Made by a program: the position numbers and the translations under genes. From the NCBI GenBank assembly GCA_917880885.1, contig OU862922.1, positions 21,700,627 through 21,764,626 of the forward strand: a stretch of 64,000 nt of DNA. The letters are read 5' to 3'. Under the pieces are notes generated by a model that was not told where the DNA came from, ran no database searches, and saw nothing but the letters and a program-made list of their open reading frames with translations. The stretch comes from Limnephilus marmoratus. Taxonomy: Eukaryota > Arthropoda > Insecta > Trichoptera > Limnephilidae. Shown in pieces: positions 21,690 to 31,994 of the stretch (position 1 is its first letter; every line of letters begins with the position of its first letter).

Positions 21690-22544
21690 AAATTTCGTCG
21701 AAATCTAAACATTCATCGTCATCAATGCTGTCTTCGACGGGGGCTCCGTTCATACATGAGCCGAGGCAGCCGCAGGCACCGGAGCAGGCAATCCCTGCTT
21801 TGCGGCAACCGCAGCGCATCCCACACCCAGTCGTGCATCGGCAAAAGATCGTGTTCAAAATGGAGATGGGTGCCACAGGGTCGTTCGTGTTAACTGGGTT
21901 AAGGATCCCATCTTCTCCCTTGACCCAACTCCATTGGATGGGTAGTAGAGGGTTGCCTAGCCACTGTTGTATCTGTAAAAAAGTAATGAGACCAAGGTAA
22001 GCATTCATCACAAATTAATATTTGTAATAAGAAAACAGTATTTAAAACTATATGCAACTGGATTTAATTACCTGTAGATATATTCTGAGCGAGTGTTGCT
22101 TTGAAGCTCCTCTGGTGGGAGGAAGAGTGGCCATGTCTGATTTGGGCTTCATTGACGCTTTCAAAAATGCCGAGTACCGATGTTTGTTTAGGTTGTCTTA
22201 ATGAGCAGGCGCTTTGTATACAGCCAAAAGAAGTTTCTTGCCAGCCTGTTCAATATTCTCAGGTGATGCTGAGGGATCAGAGAATATTGGTGAAATATCT
22301 TGCGTGAGGCCAGGATTTTCTGTGAAGTGCTTAGCGATTCCCACTTTACTCTTTACATATATCGCCGAGGTGGTGTCGCATCCGGAGAAGCTATGGAGAA
22401 GAAGAATCGTTTTAGCGATTGGAAGCTGTTAGCAAGAAAATGTTCTTGTTGAATGGTGATGGTCGTTTTTTCGTGAAAGTTGATGTCAACAGAAGTTTTT
22501 GTGAGCCTCCTTTGCTTCTGCTCCGCTCGAAAGAAACAAAACAA
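21690..22544 (-). pseudogene. Nuclease-like/CXC-domain mobile gene, left copy (broken)
   Basis: Reading on minus from 22544: TKTSVDINFHEKTTITIQQ and EHFLANS (22440-22544), then a jump straight to a segment whose other-arm counterpart reads LLHSFSGCDTTSA, so the nuclease middle is deleted and the frame shifts. It continues with FTENPGLTQDISPIFSD and VYKAPAH followed by a stop. After a GT-AG intron (21973-22071) comes IQQWLGNPLLPIQWSW, then the cysteine-rich CRCTTGCGMRCGCRKAGIAC and CGCLGSC, ending in acidic VEDSIDDDECLDFDEI. The Cys pattern matches a tesmin/TSO1 CXC DNA-binding repeat. I recall multicopy arthropod proteins with this architecture; their function is unknown. Confidence 0.7.
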
Positions 22545-22546
22545 GG

Positions 22547-23548
22547 TTGATTCACTTGCTCAGCGAGAAAATGACAGCAGCCGGGATTAAAACAACTGTT
22601 GCTACAGGGGATGCTGATAGCACTATTGTGAGGTGTGGGTTGGATGAAGCTGCTCTACATTCAAATGTAGCAATAGTTGCGGAGGATGTGGACTTGTTAG
22701 TTCTCCTCATTGGATTGGCACCGCCATCAATCAATATATATTTCATGAAGCCGGGCCGTGGGAATGTGGAGACCAAATTGTTTTCGGTGCGACAACTTCA
22801 ACAGCTTCCAATCGCCAAAACAATTCTCCTTCTCCATAGCTTCTCCGGATGCGACACCACTTCGGCGATATATGGAAAGTGTAAAGTGGGAATGTAAATG
22901 TAAAGCTCTTCGCAGAAAATCCTGGCCTCACCCAAGACATTTCACCAATATTCTCTGATCCCTCAGCATCACCTGAGAATATTGAACAGGCTGGCGAGAA
23001 ACTTTTTTTGGCTGTATACAAAGCGCCTGCTCATTAAGACAACCTAAACAAACATCGGTACTCGGCATTTTTGAAAGCGTCAATAAAGCCCAAATCAGAC
23101 ATGGCCACTCTTCCTCCCACCAGAGGAGCTTCAAAGCAACACTCGCTCAGAATATATCTACAGGTAATTAAATCCAGTTGCATATAGTTTTAAATACTGC
23201 TTTCTTATTACAAATATTAATTTGTGATGAATGCTTACCTTGGTCTCATTACTTTTTTACAGATACAATAGTGGCTAGGCAACCCTCTACTACCCATCCA
23301 ATGGAGTTGGGTCAAGGGAGAAGATGGGATCCTTAACCCAGTTAACACGAACGACCCTGTGGCACCCATCTCCATTTTGAACACGATCTTTTGCCGATGC
23401 ACGACTGGGTGTGGGATGCGCTGCGGTTGCCGCAAAGCAGGGATTGCCTGTGCTCCGGTGCCTGCGGCTGCCTCGGCTCATGTATGAACGGAGCCCCCGT
23501 CGAAGACAGCATTGATGACGATGAATGTTTAAATTTCGGCGACATTTA
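22547..23548 (+). pseudogene. Nuclease-like/CXC-domain mobile gene, right copy (broken)
   Basis: The frame from 22547 reads MIHLLSEKMTAAGIKTT, ATGDADSTIV, VAEDVDLLVLLIG, IYFMKPGRGNV and LLHSFSGCDTTSA. The spaced acidic boxes GDAD, EDVDLL and GCD resemble the XPG/FEN1-PIN nuclease core (inference). A frame break follows near 22880-22890, then coding similarity resumes (TENPGLTQDISPIFSD, LPPTRGASKQHS) through a shared in-frame stop after KAPAH to a GT-AG intron (23164-23262). The last exon opens with a stop this copy alone has (CAA TAG TGG), and a 2-bp insertion near 23450 disrupts the CXC segment. The N-terminal piece is missing; it sits inverted at 22440-22544. Confidence 0.7.
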
Positions 23549-23569
23549 ATGTTCAAGGTACATCCCTAA

Positions 23570-23835
23570 GGGGTCGTCCATTAATCACGTGATGTTTTTT
23601 TAGCAACTTTTTAACCCCCCCCCCCCCCCCCCCGTGGTGAGGTTTTAGACTAACCCCCCCCCCCCCCAAATCACACGTTTTTTTTTTAGTACAAAGTATT
23701 TTGAAATTTTCAGAATATTATCACGAAAAATAAATACACGTGATATCTCATTACACCCCCCCCCCGGTGATATTTGGTGATTTTTTCCGAACCCCCCCCC
23801 CCCTTTCGAGAGTCACGTGATTAATGGACGACCCC
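23570..23835. mobile_element. MITE, GGGGTCGTCC family, right copy (TSD TAA)
   Basis: Inverted counterpart of the MITE in the left arm: same termini, flanked by TAA (23567-23569 and 23836-23838), differing mainly in the lengths of the C runs. Homopolymer slippage after duplication explains most differences. Confidence 0.8.
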
Positions 23836-24245
23836 TAAGCATTAATTATTTGGTTTTTTAACAATAAGCATTTGATTTTTACCGACAAACATTTCATTTT
23901 TAAAAATTAAAACAGTTTTTTTTTTAATTTTACATTTTCCCCCCTCACTATCTGCTTAAGCATTGATCCTAACAAAAAAGTTTATAAAACCTTTTTTGTA
24001 GAGAATTTTATGGAGATAATTTAGTACCTGAACACTTTTTCGCTAGAGGCAGTAGTTTATGAGTTATTAACGAAAAACTGAAAAAAGGGACTTTTAAACC
24101 CCCCCTCCCCCTTAGCTCCACCCCCACCCCCCAGTACTTTTAGTATTTTGTTAAGGACACCTTCCCCTACAACTGTGCCAAAATTGGCTTCTACATGAAT
24201 TATTTCCCCTATTTGGTATTTTTTGGTCTTCGTTGCCTGGGCTAT

Positions 24246-24308
24246 AATACATAATTGGATAATTTGTAGAGCGCCGTTTTTGTGAAAAATCATCTCAACT
24301 GCACTTAG
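24246..24308 (-). mobile_element. LINE 3' end, diverged hairpin
   Basis: Minus strand: TTGAGATGATTTTTCACAAA then AACGGCGCTCTACAAATTAT and ATTATGTATTATA. The outer stem is degraded (GTGCAG against GGCGCT) but the inner GTGA/TCAC hairpin remains nearly intact. It abuts the outer edge of the palindrome, so the palindrome's right end lies in or beside this old LINE tail. Confidence 0.5.
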
Positions 24309-24674
24309 AAATGTTTTGTTTGTTTTGTTTATTTATTTGTTTATTTAGCACAATATATTATACATTTATATACATTATTTATTAAATTTTGACTGCCTAA
24401 CTAGGAGCATTATCCCGTTTTAGGACAGTCAAATAATTATGGGTATGAACATGTGGAGAATGATTTGTACAAAAAGGAAGAAAATTGCTGAAATCAAAAG
24501 AAGAGAAAGAATATAAAATAAAATAATAAAAAAAGTTTAAAATATAGTACCTAACTGTTATTTGTTTAGCATAGCAAAAGAAAAAAAAGAGAAGAGAAAG
24601 AATAAAAAAATTAAATAACCATATAAAACATAAAATAGCCGTGGATTAAAGTAATACGTTTATTTTGCAATTAT
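24309..24674. other. AT-rich non-coding stretch
   Basis: Contains TTTATTTATTTGTTTATTTA (24330-24350), like the complement of a LINE A-rich tail, then a purine-rich segment (AAGAAGAGAAAGAA). No coding frame. Confidence 0.4.
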
Positions 24675-24800
24675 AAGTAAATAACCGGGTCACTGGAGCC
24701 AGGATGCGGCTAATGGCCTCCGACAACACGTTGGTGACCGCAGCCTTCCAGCACCAAGCTCCACTCCTGAGTGAGCGATGGGCCCGAGCGCACTCAAGAT
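24675..24800. other. GC-rich block of unknown origin
   Basis: A sharply bounded GC-rich island (CTCCGACAACACGTTGGTGA, GCGATGGGCCCGAGCGCACT) between AT-rich flanks, followed by ATT-rich tails. It could be the end of an old LINE or other element. I could not match it elsewhere in the window, and frames on both strands are short. Confidence 0.3.
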
Positions 24801-25616
24801 CACGCCCTGCATAATAATTGATTATTTATTTTTGTCATTATTAATTTTTATTATGATTATTATTATTTTTTTTTTCTATTTATGTTCTTATTTCTTTACT
24901 GTGTAAATATATAAATATGAATAACTATATGGGACGTGTGGGATTGCACTATCCTCCCCACATCCTGGATTATTATTATCATTTTTATTATATTATTATT
25001 ATAAGTAGGAAAGTAGGTACATGTCTAAACACATTTAGATTTTTATGGACACATTTATCTTAATTAAATAAATACATTTATTTTAATTAATTATAAATAC
25101 AGGCACAATACGTAATATATCTTAATGTACCTACCTAAAAACAAAGAATTGAGAATATTATATTAATATTATTATAATAAATATTAATAAAACACGAAAA
25201 ATCACAACAATTTATCATCGTCTCAGATTATTTAATCTTTCAATCAATGCTACTAAAAAATCTGCCACTAACGGCTTAAAAAACAGCCATGTCATAAAAA
25301 AAACATTAAAAAGTATGTTAATGCGAGTGTGGCAGAGGAAAAAATAATAAAAATTAAATATCCGTGACTTCAGGAAGGTTGAAATTCTGATTGACGCTCT
25401 CATGCAACATGTGGTCCTGTTACTTTACATAAAGGATATCTGCAGAGTTCAGGGCTTCGCAATAACTGTAAAAAATATAAACCTTTCGTTTGTTTTTCTC
25501 TTTGACCCATTGACATACATTTAAAAAGAAAGAAAAATAGCGGACAGTAATCAGAAAGTGGCTTAGAAAAATTATAGAGCCCTTGGTGTAATTTTTGATA
25601 AAAAATCACCCGCTAT
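24801..25616. other. AT-rich non-coding stretch
   Basis: Repeated ATT/ATTATT runs (24820-25000) with an island GGGACGTGTGGGATTGCACT at 24930, then plain AT-rich sequence with no frame of interest. Confidence 0.4.
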
Positions 25617-26003
25617 GACGACCTCCCGTGGTCGAGGGGTAAGACTCCCGACTAGCATGCCGGAGGTCTTGGGTATAAATTCCGGCGTGCGAAAGAAATT
25701 TGATTGGGTTTATTTAAATTATTTCACAATTTACTGATTAAAAATAATATGTAGTTTATTTGCGACACGTTCTAGAATGGAAGATATTCTCAGTATCGTC
25801 CTGGTGTAAGACCACCATTCAGAATTGAAACTTCGCTGAAAATGGCTTTGATAGTGTTTTGTGCTCAGATCCGAATAGTCAGGTAATTCCCCACCTTCCT
25901 CGCCCAACTCCTTCCTCTCCCCACTATCTTCAGCCTCACAACATACCCCAATAATTGGGGTTGCTGTAGTCTCACTGACTCCAGACGGTTGGGGGCAGAT
26001 GAG
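25617..26003 (+). mobile_element. tRNA-headed SINE (family S), copy b
   Basis: Head GTGGTCGAGGGGTAAGACTC with a degenerate B box (GGGTATAAATTCC), then TTGATTGGGTTTATTTAAAT, GTAAGACCACCATTCAGAAT, and CTCACAACATACCCCAATAA. The last ~20 bases of the family's tail are missing or diverged where it meets the Penelope-like fragment at about 26004. Confidence 0.75.
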
Positions 26004-26278
26004 CGAGTATGAGATTTCACATTAAAAGAATATTTAAAAAAATAATACAAAATTTAAACAATAACAGTTTCTCGGAGTTTGCCAATCATTTGGTGGAAAC
26101 CAGTCACACCTTTGACTTCAATAGTGGAATAGAATTAATGCATTGTAATGTCAATGGCATTCAGTTGGATAAACTAGAAATTTTAGAAATCCGAAAGAGT
26201 GTTAATGCGAATTTGATTATTATTAATAACCAAAAATTGTTCTTAAATGACCCAATATTAAACCTGTTCCCTTTGTAA
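26004..26278 (+). pseudogene. Penelope-like element C-terminal fragment (after the GIY-YIG core)
   Basis: The 89-residue frame ending at 26278 reads RFHIKRIF, NNNSFSEFANHLVETSHTF, IELMHCNVNGIQLDKLEILEI and LIIINNQ. This order (RxKEHI-like, NSxFAxHLxExxH, ILHxxxKGxxLxxLExxEI, LLNDQ) is what I know from the C-terminal tails of Penelope-like proteins after the GIY-YIG endonuclease. Reverse transcriptase and the GIY-YIG signature itself are absent: the copy is cut at its 5' side where SINE copy b ends. A hammerhead-like motif lies 130 bases downstream. Confidence 0.65.
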
Positions 26279-26407
26279 ATTGTCTCCCATTGCCCCTCTC
26301 TCCTCTACCCACTCTCATATTTTCATTGATACCATTGTCTATGTCCATTCTTTTTCAATTGACACCATTGTTTACGTCTATTATTTATAATTAGTATCAA
26401 TAAAAAA

Positions 26408-26480
26408 CCCTGAAGAAGTGAGCATTGCTCACGAAACATGTTGGTTTTGTAAACAATAAAAGTGGTAAAAACGAAGTAAT
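26408..26480 (+). ncRNA. Hammerhead-like motif in Penelope-like 3' end
   Basis: CCCTGAAGA, then a perfect 6-bp stem GTGAGC-ATT-GCTCAC, then GAAAC and ATGTTGG, followed by ACAATAAAAGTGGTA and ACGAA. It differs from the hammerhead core only by A for U in CUGAUGA, which probably abolishes activity. Same distal sequence as the 20.2-kb copy. Placement after a Penelope-like ORF end fits the known hammerheads of that class. Confidence 0.5.
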
Positions 26481-28013
26481 TTATTAATTTAAATTAATAC
26501 AAAAATTATTATTTTCAAAGTTCAGCTGTTAGCGCAATCATTAGGTATTGTAACAACTAACACCCGGCTATGAAGCCGGATGACCGAGTTTCAACGGATG
26601 TTCATCGAAATGGTTTTCTCTTTTAACAATATATAAATGTCCTTTAAAAGCTCCATAATTCACCATTAAAATGAGTTTCGAGCTTCAAAACGTTGAATAG
26701 GCCACTTGCATCACATTTTTGAAAAAAAAATTCCGGTTTGGGCAAATATTCTAAGAAATCTGTATTTTTTTTAATCGTATTTTTGAAACCCTGGCGATTT
26801 TTTGTAAATTTCAATCCGAAAAATCAGACCATTTATTATAAACTTAATTTTATGGATGCGAAAAAACGATAATTACATCATTTTAAAAAAAAGAACGTTT
26901 TCCACAAGAAAGGGCACAGGAGAATAAGGAGGCTTAACAAAAATATTACATCTCATAAATATTTTTTTCCTTGATCCATCTTACTGATCATGATCATAAA
27001 TCATTATAATGTTTAACGTCTATATTACTAAATCCAATGTAAATACTTGTACATGTAAATTATAATAATAATAAGAATATTATAAAATTTGATTTTGTTA
27101 AAATCAGCACCACTACCATTATACCTTAATAACATCTGTCAAAAAGTCAAACCAAAAGATAAGTTCGCATAGAACGAACAATAAATCTAGTGAACGTTAA
27201 ATGTCAAATTCAAAAATTCAATGTCAAAAAAAAAATCAGTGTGGAATTTTACAAAATTAATAGGAACATTTTCGGAGACAGGACATTTTCATGTAGTGAC
27301 GTCACGGGCCCAAATAATGAATTTATTTATTTAAAAATAAGAAAACTGTACATTTCTAAAAAAAATTACTAACATTTTCGTAATCTTAGTAAAAAAATCT
27401 ATCTACACGATTTTATCCAAGTCGTCGTGAAATCCATGCAAGTTGCTTATAGTTTGTAAATTTCAAGACGCCAGAGCTCACCATATATTCGTGATACAAG
27501 AATCACCATAAGCAGAAAAACACACGAGTTTATAAACAACAAACGAAATCAGTCAGCCCTTCATTATAATATCGTGAGCTCTCGGCTCCCATATAAACGA
27601 TTCCCCACTAAACACGTGTTCCAGACACAACAGGCTTTTTTGTTCTCGACTTTCTCCGTAATTGGATTAGGCGTGTTTATTTATGTTACCATTTTAAAAT
27701 TATTAAACAGCAACCGCATGTCATCTCCAGTCCTATAGACGCGTGACCAGTTCTACTTTTTTGTTTACTGTTTAGTATATTTTTATTAATAATAAAATCA
27801 AGATGTAATACACTTATAATTACCCGACCCATACCTTCACCCGTCGCGTCGTCATAAAACCGTCAAATAGATGTATGACTTTGATCGTCCAGTTGATTAG
27901 GCAGACCTCCAAATACTAGGTTGTGAGATAATGAAAAAAGCAATATTCGAATGCTCATCATAAATTAAATATTTTTTATGACTCCAGATACTAATATCAA
28001 CAGCCTGTTTGTC
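26481..28013. other. Non-coding stretch
   Basis: AT-rich. No recurrent repeat or credible frame. A segment with CCAGAGCTCACCATATATTC near 27472 resembles the CCAGAGCTCACC block of family A and may be an old fragment. Confidence 0.35.
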
Positions 28014-28166
28014 GGACGAATATCTATAGCTCATATGTTAGACTAATATCTATGAACTTCAGAGTGAGGACGAATATCTACAGAGCTAAGGTCGGAAGAA
28101 TATCTATGACGGTCCCAATGGTGACTAATAATGTCTATGGAGCGTAGGTTGGACTAATATCTACAG
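28014..28166 (+). repeat. Iterated GGACKAATATCTAYAG array, forward
   Basis: Six versions of GGACGAATATCTATAG at 28014, 28040, 28068, 28094, 28122 and 28151, spaced about 27 bases with unlike spacers. Both G and T at the fifth base and both ATAG and ACAG endings recur, partly alternating. An inverted array of five sits at 28631-28766. Confidence 0.8.
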
Positions 28167-28630
28167 AGGGCAGCTGAGCAAGAGGTTATACGGAAAAGCA
28201 TAAATTACTTCAATTACGTAATTACTAATTACATCAAGGTTTAAACGTTTAAAGTACGTACATGAAGTTTTTACATAATATTACGTATTTTGCTGTTTAC
28301 GAGGACAATAATTTATTGAACAAAAATGGAGGTCATAATACAAAGATATTTATTTATGTATTTATTTCGAAATACACGGCACCACAACCTAACCTAACCT
28401 AACTGACATAGAAATGGTTATGGTAACAGACTAAATAATTTAGAAGCACTCGAAATAAAGCTGTTAAAACAAAAACCCAAATCCTTAATAATCAGCTAAA
28501 TTTGTCCAATAGTCCGATATTAGGGATTTTTACATGCATACATACATAAATTAAGTTTTTTAAACTGCATACGCAATATTACGTTATTCCAATATGCTAT
28601 ACATAATTGTAAATCCAACCTCTGCCAGTG
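28167..28630. other. Spacer between the two iterated arrays
   Basis: About 465 bp of AT-rich DNA with a CCTAACCTAACCTAA run at 28387-28402. No coding frame. If the two arrays are the ends of an element this is its interior. Confidence 0.5.
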
Positions 28631-28766
28631 CTATAGATATTCGTCCACCTTTGGTTCTCATAGATATTAGTCATCAGTTTGAGCTGTAGATATTCGTCCT
28701 CACTTTGGTTCTCATAGATATTAGTCCGATTTTTTCAGTTTTTGGAATTCCTGTAGATATTAGTAG
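28631..28766 (-). repeat. Iterated CTRTAGATATTMGTCC array, reverse
   Basis: Five copies, complementary to the forward array, at 28631, 28658, 28684, 28712 and 28751. CTATAGATATTCGTCC and TCATAGATATTAGTCC types alternate with ~27-bp spacing, mirroring the forward array. Confidence 0.8.
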
Positions 28767-29689
28767 ACGCTTCCTTTTTACTTGTGTCCATGATTTACAT
28801 ATTAAATATGCTATAAAATAATACCGGGATGCATAACGGTCCTGTACACGACATTTTGAAATATCCTTCTAGTAGCCAAGAAAAAGCATCATTTTGTTTA
28901 ATTCACTACAAGTTTTTCTGCATTGTAAGTGATTTGGTGGTATTTATGAGTAATATGAGTAATATGCCAGAGAGAGGGTTCACTTTTGCATATAACATAT
29001 AACTGCACACTCAACTCTGCGGAGATGTCTGCATAATTAACTGGTCTTATCGCCCTAGATATGCGTAAAGAATTACAGAGATAAATGTTTAGATCTGAAA
29101 ACATGAGACAGAATCTCGGTTTGTTTTTAAAGCAGCAAATGCTTTCAAAATATGAGCTCAGATATCGTAAAATTTGGACAGCTTTTCATATCTAGAAATT
29201 ATGGATCAGTGCACTATTCAGCTCGTAACCTTATGTCCATCACGAGCTACGGATCTTTGAATAATCAATAAAACATTTTACTCGTCAATATTTGCAAAAT
29301 CACCTTTTGGCGTCATTTTAATTAAATGAAAACAAATCATTTTCATAATGAAATGTAATAACTACCTATTCTAAAATGATTTTTATATTTTATTTTATGT
29401 AATTGCTTTTTCCGATGTCCTTCACTAATTAATCACCATTCTGTGTAATGTTTTTGGTCTATAAGTACTTGTATGTCTTTTGTCATTTTTGTTAATTTTA
29501 AATTTATCCTAACGAAGGAACCATTGGTTTAGAAGCATGTTAATAATTTTGTTTAAAAAGTGGTGTATACAAAAAGATTTGTTCACATTTGGCTAATTTT
29601 TAAAGTGCCAAAAATGAAACACAGCATCAAGGATCCTGGACACTTTACGAAGCTAGAAAATAACCCAAAATTGGGTTTGAGACATATTA
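28767..29689. other. Non-coding stretch
   Basis: AT-rich, no recognised repeat, no motif-bearing frame. Confidence 0.4.
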
Positions 29690-29810
29690 ACGGTCGTTGT
29701 TCCCAATCCCAATGATCAACTGTTGAGCCGAAATTTTGGCGAATCGAGCGTTACTAAACAATCACTAGCTGATCTGATTGATCGATCGAAAAGTTGGGAA
29801 CAACGGCCGT
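29690..29810. mobile_element. Small MITE with ACGGYCGTTGTTCCCAA termini
   Basis: 121 bp with inverted ends ACGGTCGTTGTTCCCAA and TTGGGAACAACGGCCGT and inner GATCAACTGTTGAGCCGAAA. Related partial copies lie at 32485-32560 (AACGGCCGTTGTTTCCAA, TTTGAGCCGAAATTTTGG) and 34112-34270 (TCGGCTCAACAGTTGATCAT). The flanks TTA/ATA are a possible imperfect 3-bp duplication. Confidence 0.7.
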
Positions 29811-29866
29811 ATAAGAAGCGTAATTGATCGAATATTTACAAATATCTTGGGCTGTGAAATGTTTCA

Positions 29867-29893
29867 GATATATATATATATATATATATATAT
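29867..29893. repeat. AT dinucleotide microsatellite
   Basis: An uninterrupted (AT)n run of about 26 bases. Confidence 0.9.
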
Positions 29894-30680
29894 GTGTATT
29901 ATAACAACAATCTATCTAAGTGCCCAACAACTCCAGCTCTAATATCGACATGACCATTGGCCATACCTTACGCCTGACTCTTATTTGCTGCTTTCTGTCT
30001 GTATTCCACAATACAATAATATTATTGTTATGATTCCTGGGCATTGTATATTACGTATGGCGTCGTGTACTACTTACTGCTTAGCGAACTGGTGGCTGGT
30101 GGGTATGGTGGGTATGTCATTAGCGGGTACCTCGACTCTCAATATGCGCGTGTCCCTCGGAACGGTTTATTTGAGCTTTACGCAATAAAGCTTCTGGTCG
30201 TAACAAGTAACTGTATTTTTTACCCTTTCCACCGAGGCGTGCGCTCAGTACCAGTTCAGGTTAAAACGCGAGCCGGGGGCGTCGGGAACCTTCGGCTTAA
30301 TCCACAACTCACTAAATATCCTGTGTCTTATATAATTTCGTTAACAATATTTGGAAAACTCCTACTAACATCGTACAAGCGGATGTTGATAATTTCATTA
30401 TTTTAGACAACATTCCCGGGTTACGAATAACCTGACAATATTTGAAAAACGTCTAGTAGCATCATTATAAGGGGAGAAGATATTGCTTGTGCAATAATAG
30501 AGAAGTAATTAACCATATTAACTATATACCACTGTGTACCTTTATGTACATAATGGGACATTTGGTATGTAGTGGGACCGTTGATATAAATATTAGTTGT
30601 AAGCTTAGATTCAAGACACCGGTTATAATTATAAATCTTAGTTGTAAACCATTGTTATATAAATTCTTTTGTATATTTAT
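29894..30680. other. Non-coding stretch
   Basis: Somewhat GC-richer patch at 30215-30300 (CGAGCCGGGGGCGTCGGGAA). Open frames at 29985-30406 overlap in two phases and show no homology signature. Confidence 0.35.
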
Positions 30681-30748
30681 TTGTACAGCGCCCTTGAGGT
30701 GATTTCTCACAAAACGGCGCTTTATAAATTAGCCAATTATTATTATAG
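30681..30748 (+). mobile_element. LINE 3' end with AGCGCC/GGCGCT hairpin
   Basis: TTGTACAGCGCCCTTGAGG, GTGATTTCTCAC, AAAACGGCGCTTTATAAAT, AGCCAATTATTATTATAG. Both stems pair completely, making this one of the best preserved of the six copies. Confidence 0.65.
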
Positions 30749-31994
30749 TGGGTCGATGGATGACTATATTTTTTAAATAAACAAAAAACAAAACAATGTG
30801 ATGATTTTAATGTTGACTATAGATGCTTTTCATTAAACTTCAATATATGATTGGAATTAATGATCTTATCTCTCCACGTTGCACTGTACCTAGGTATACC
30901 ACCGGAAAGGAATTTTTCAACGTGTCTCAAACTTAAAAATTCAGTGATTATTTGGAAAACAAAAGTTTCGTGGTTACGTTTTCACCATTTTTTGCCTAAC
31001 GGACTGTATTTGACAATGCGATATTTTCTTTAAATAAACCAATAATCGAGTTAATTGGTATTGTGGATTTAAGATAATTGATGTATCTGGTTGATGTACT
31101 GCAGCTATTTTAAATGAGTACTTCATGTATTCCATTTTAGTCTTATTAAAAATGTAGCCATTTTTCGATTAAAATCAAAAATTATTCAAGGAGAACATTA
31201 AACAGTTCACAACATATCAAAATTCAGTTTTCTTATATACATATGTAGATTGTGATTATAAATTAGACCATTTAAAAGAAACCTAGCAGAAAATAATACG
31301 ATGATCAGTTTGTACGTCTCTATATTAAAATTCGGAGGTATGATTTTGTTAAGGTGGGCGGAAAATATTCAAAACGGTCACCAAAATATCACGAGCAATC
31401 CGATATTAATACATCGCTAAATGAAAAAATGAATGTGCAAGTAATTGTATATATTACATATCGATGGATTCTGGTATACCTACTTTATAATATATTTGAC
31501 ACGAATCTAGTATAATCTTCGAGGAATTTATAAAATTTACTTACATTTCTCTTTGATTCAACTGATAATATGTTGTACTTATAACTCAAAACTTACTTTT
31601 GTAGCGTCATTGCCAATTGCCCGATGCCCGAAAAAAAATCATACAGAGGGCTATCGAGAATCATACCAGAATATATCCGCGATGATCAAAGTGACCCTCC
31701 GATTCAATAATTATCCTAAATACGGTACCTACAGCATATCTGTAATAAAACATTCGGGTCTTACTTAAGTTTTGGTTTTATGGTTTAATAATACAATAAA
31801 TTGAAAGGTCCCGTTTGTGAACCCCTGCACATGATGGAGTATCACGAGACATAAGCAGAGAGCTGATCGCGCCACACGAAACCAGTTTTTATTGGTCCTT
31901 TTTGTACTTCCACACAATGTGACGCGAGGCGCGCGCCCGGCACGGACCGGCATGTCCAGTGGACTCATAGGTAACAGAAAAAGTAATCGGTTCC
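30749..31994. other. Non-coding stretch
   Basis: No gene or recurrent repeat recognised. A GC-rich patch (GCGAGGCGCGCGCCCGGCAC) at 31924-31945 leads into the iterated motif that follows. Confidence 0.35.

Larger units (their letters stand above)
21001..24245. mobile_element. 3.2-kb palindrome with ~1.43-kb arms
   Basis: Left arm (21001 to about 22435) and right arm (about 22793 to 24243) are near-identical inverted copies. Both begin TAGCCCAGGCAACGAAG, share a poly-G-flanked MITE, the same 99-bp intron and the same CXC exon. About 357 bases of non-palindromic centre (22436-22792) hold two further, oppositely oriented pieces of the gene. A weak 5-bp direct repeat ATAAT may flank AGCCCAGG..CCTGGGCT. 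It could be a transposon with very long TIRs or a genomic inverted duplication. Confidence 0.85.

Noticed and set aside
21725..22000. Plus-strand 91-codon ORF opposite the CXC exon
   Set aside because: Shadow of the minus-strand CXC frame, whose cysteine spacing is diagnostic.
21001..24245. Palindrome as a pure assembly artefact
   Set aside because: The arms differ by substitutions, a 2-bp indel and homopolymer lengths, and the centre is non-palindromic. An artefact remains possible but is not the simplest reading.
24675..24800. Conserved host exon
   Set aside because: GC-rich and sharply bounded, but flanked by ATT tails and with stops in the frames I translated; more like an old repeat.
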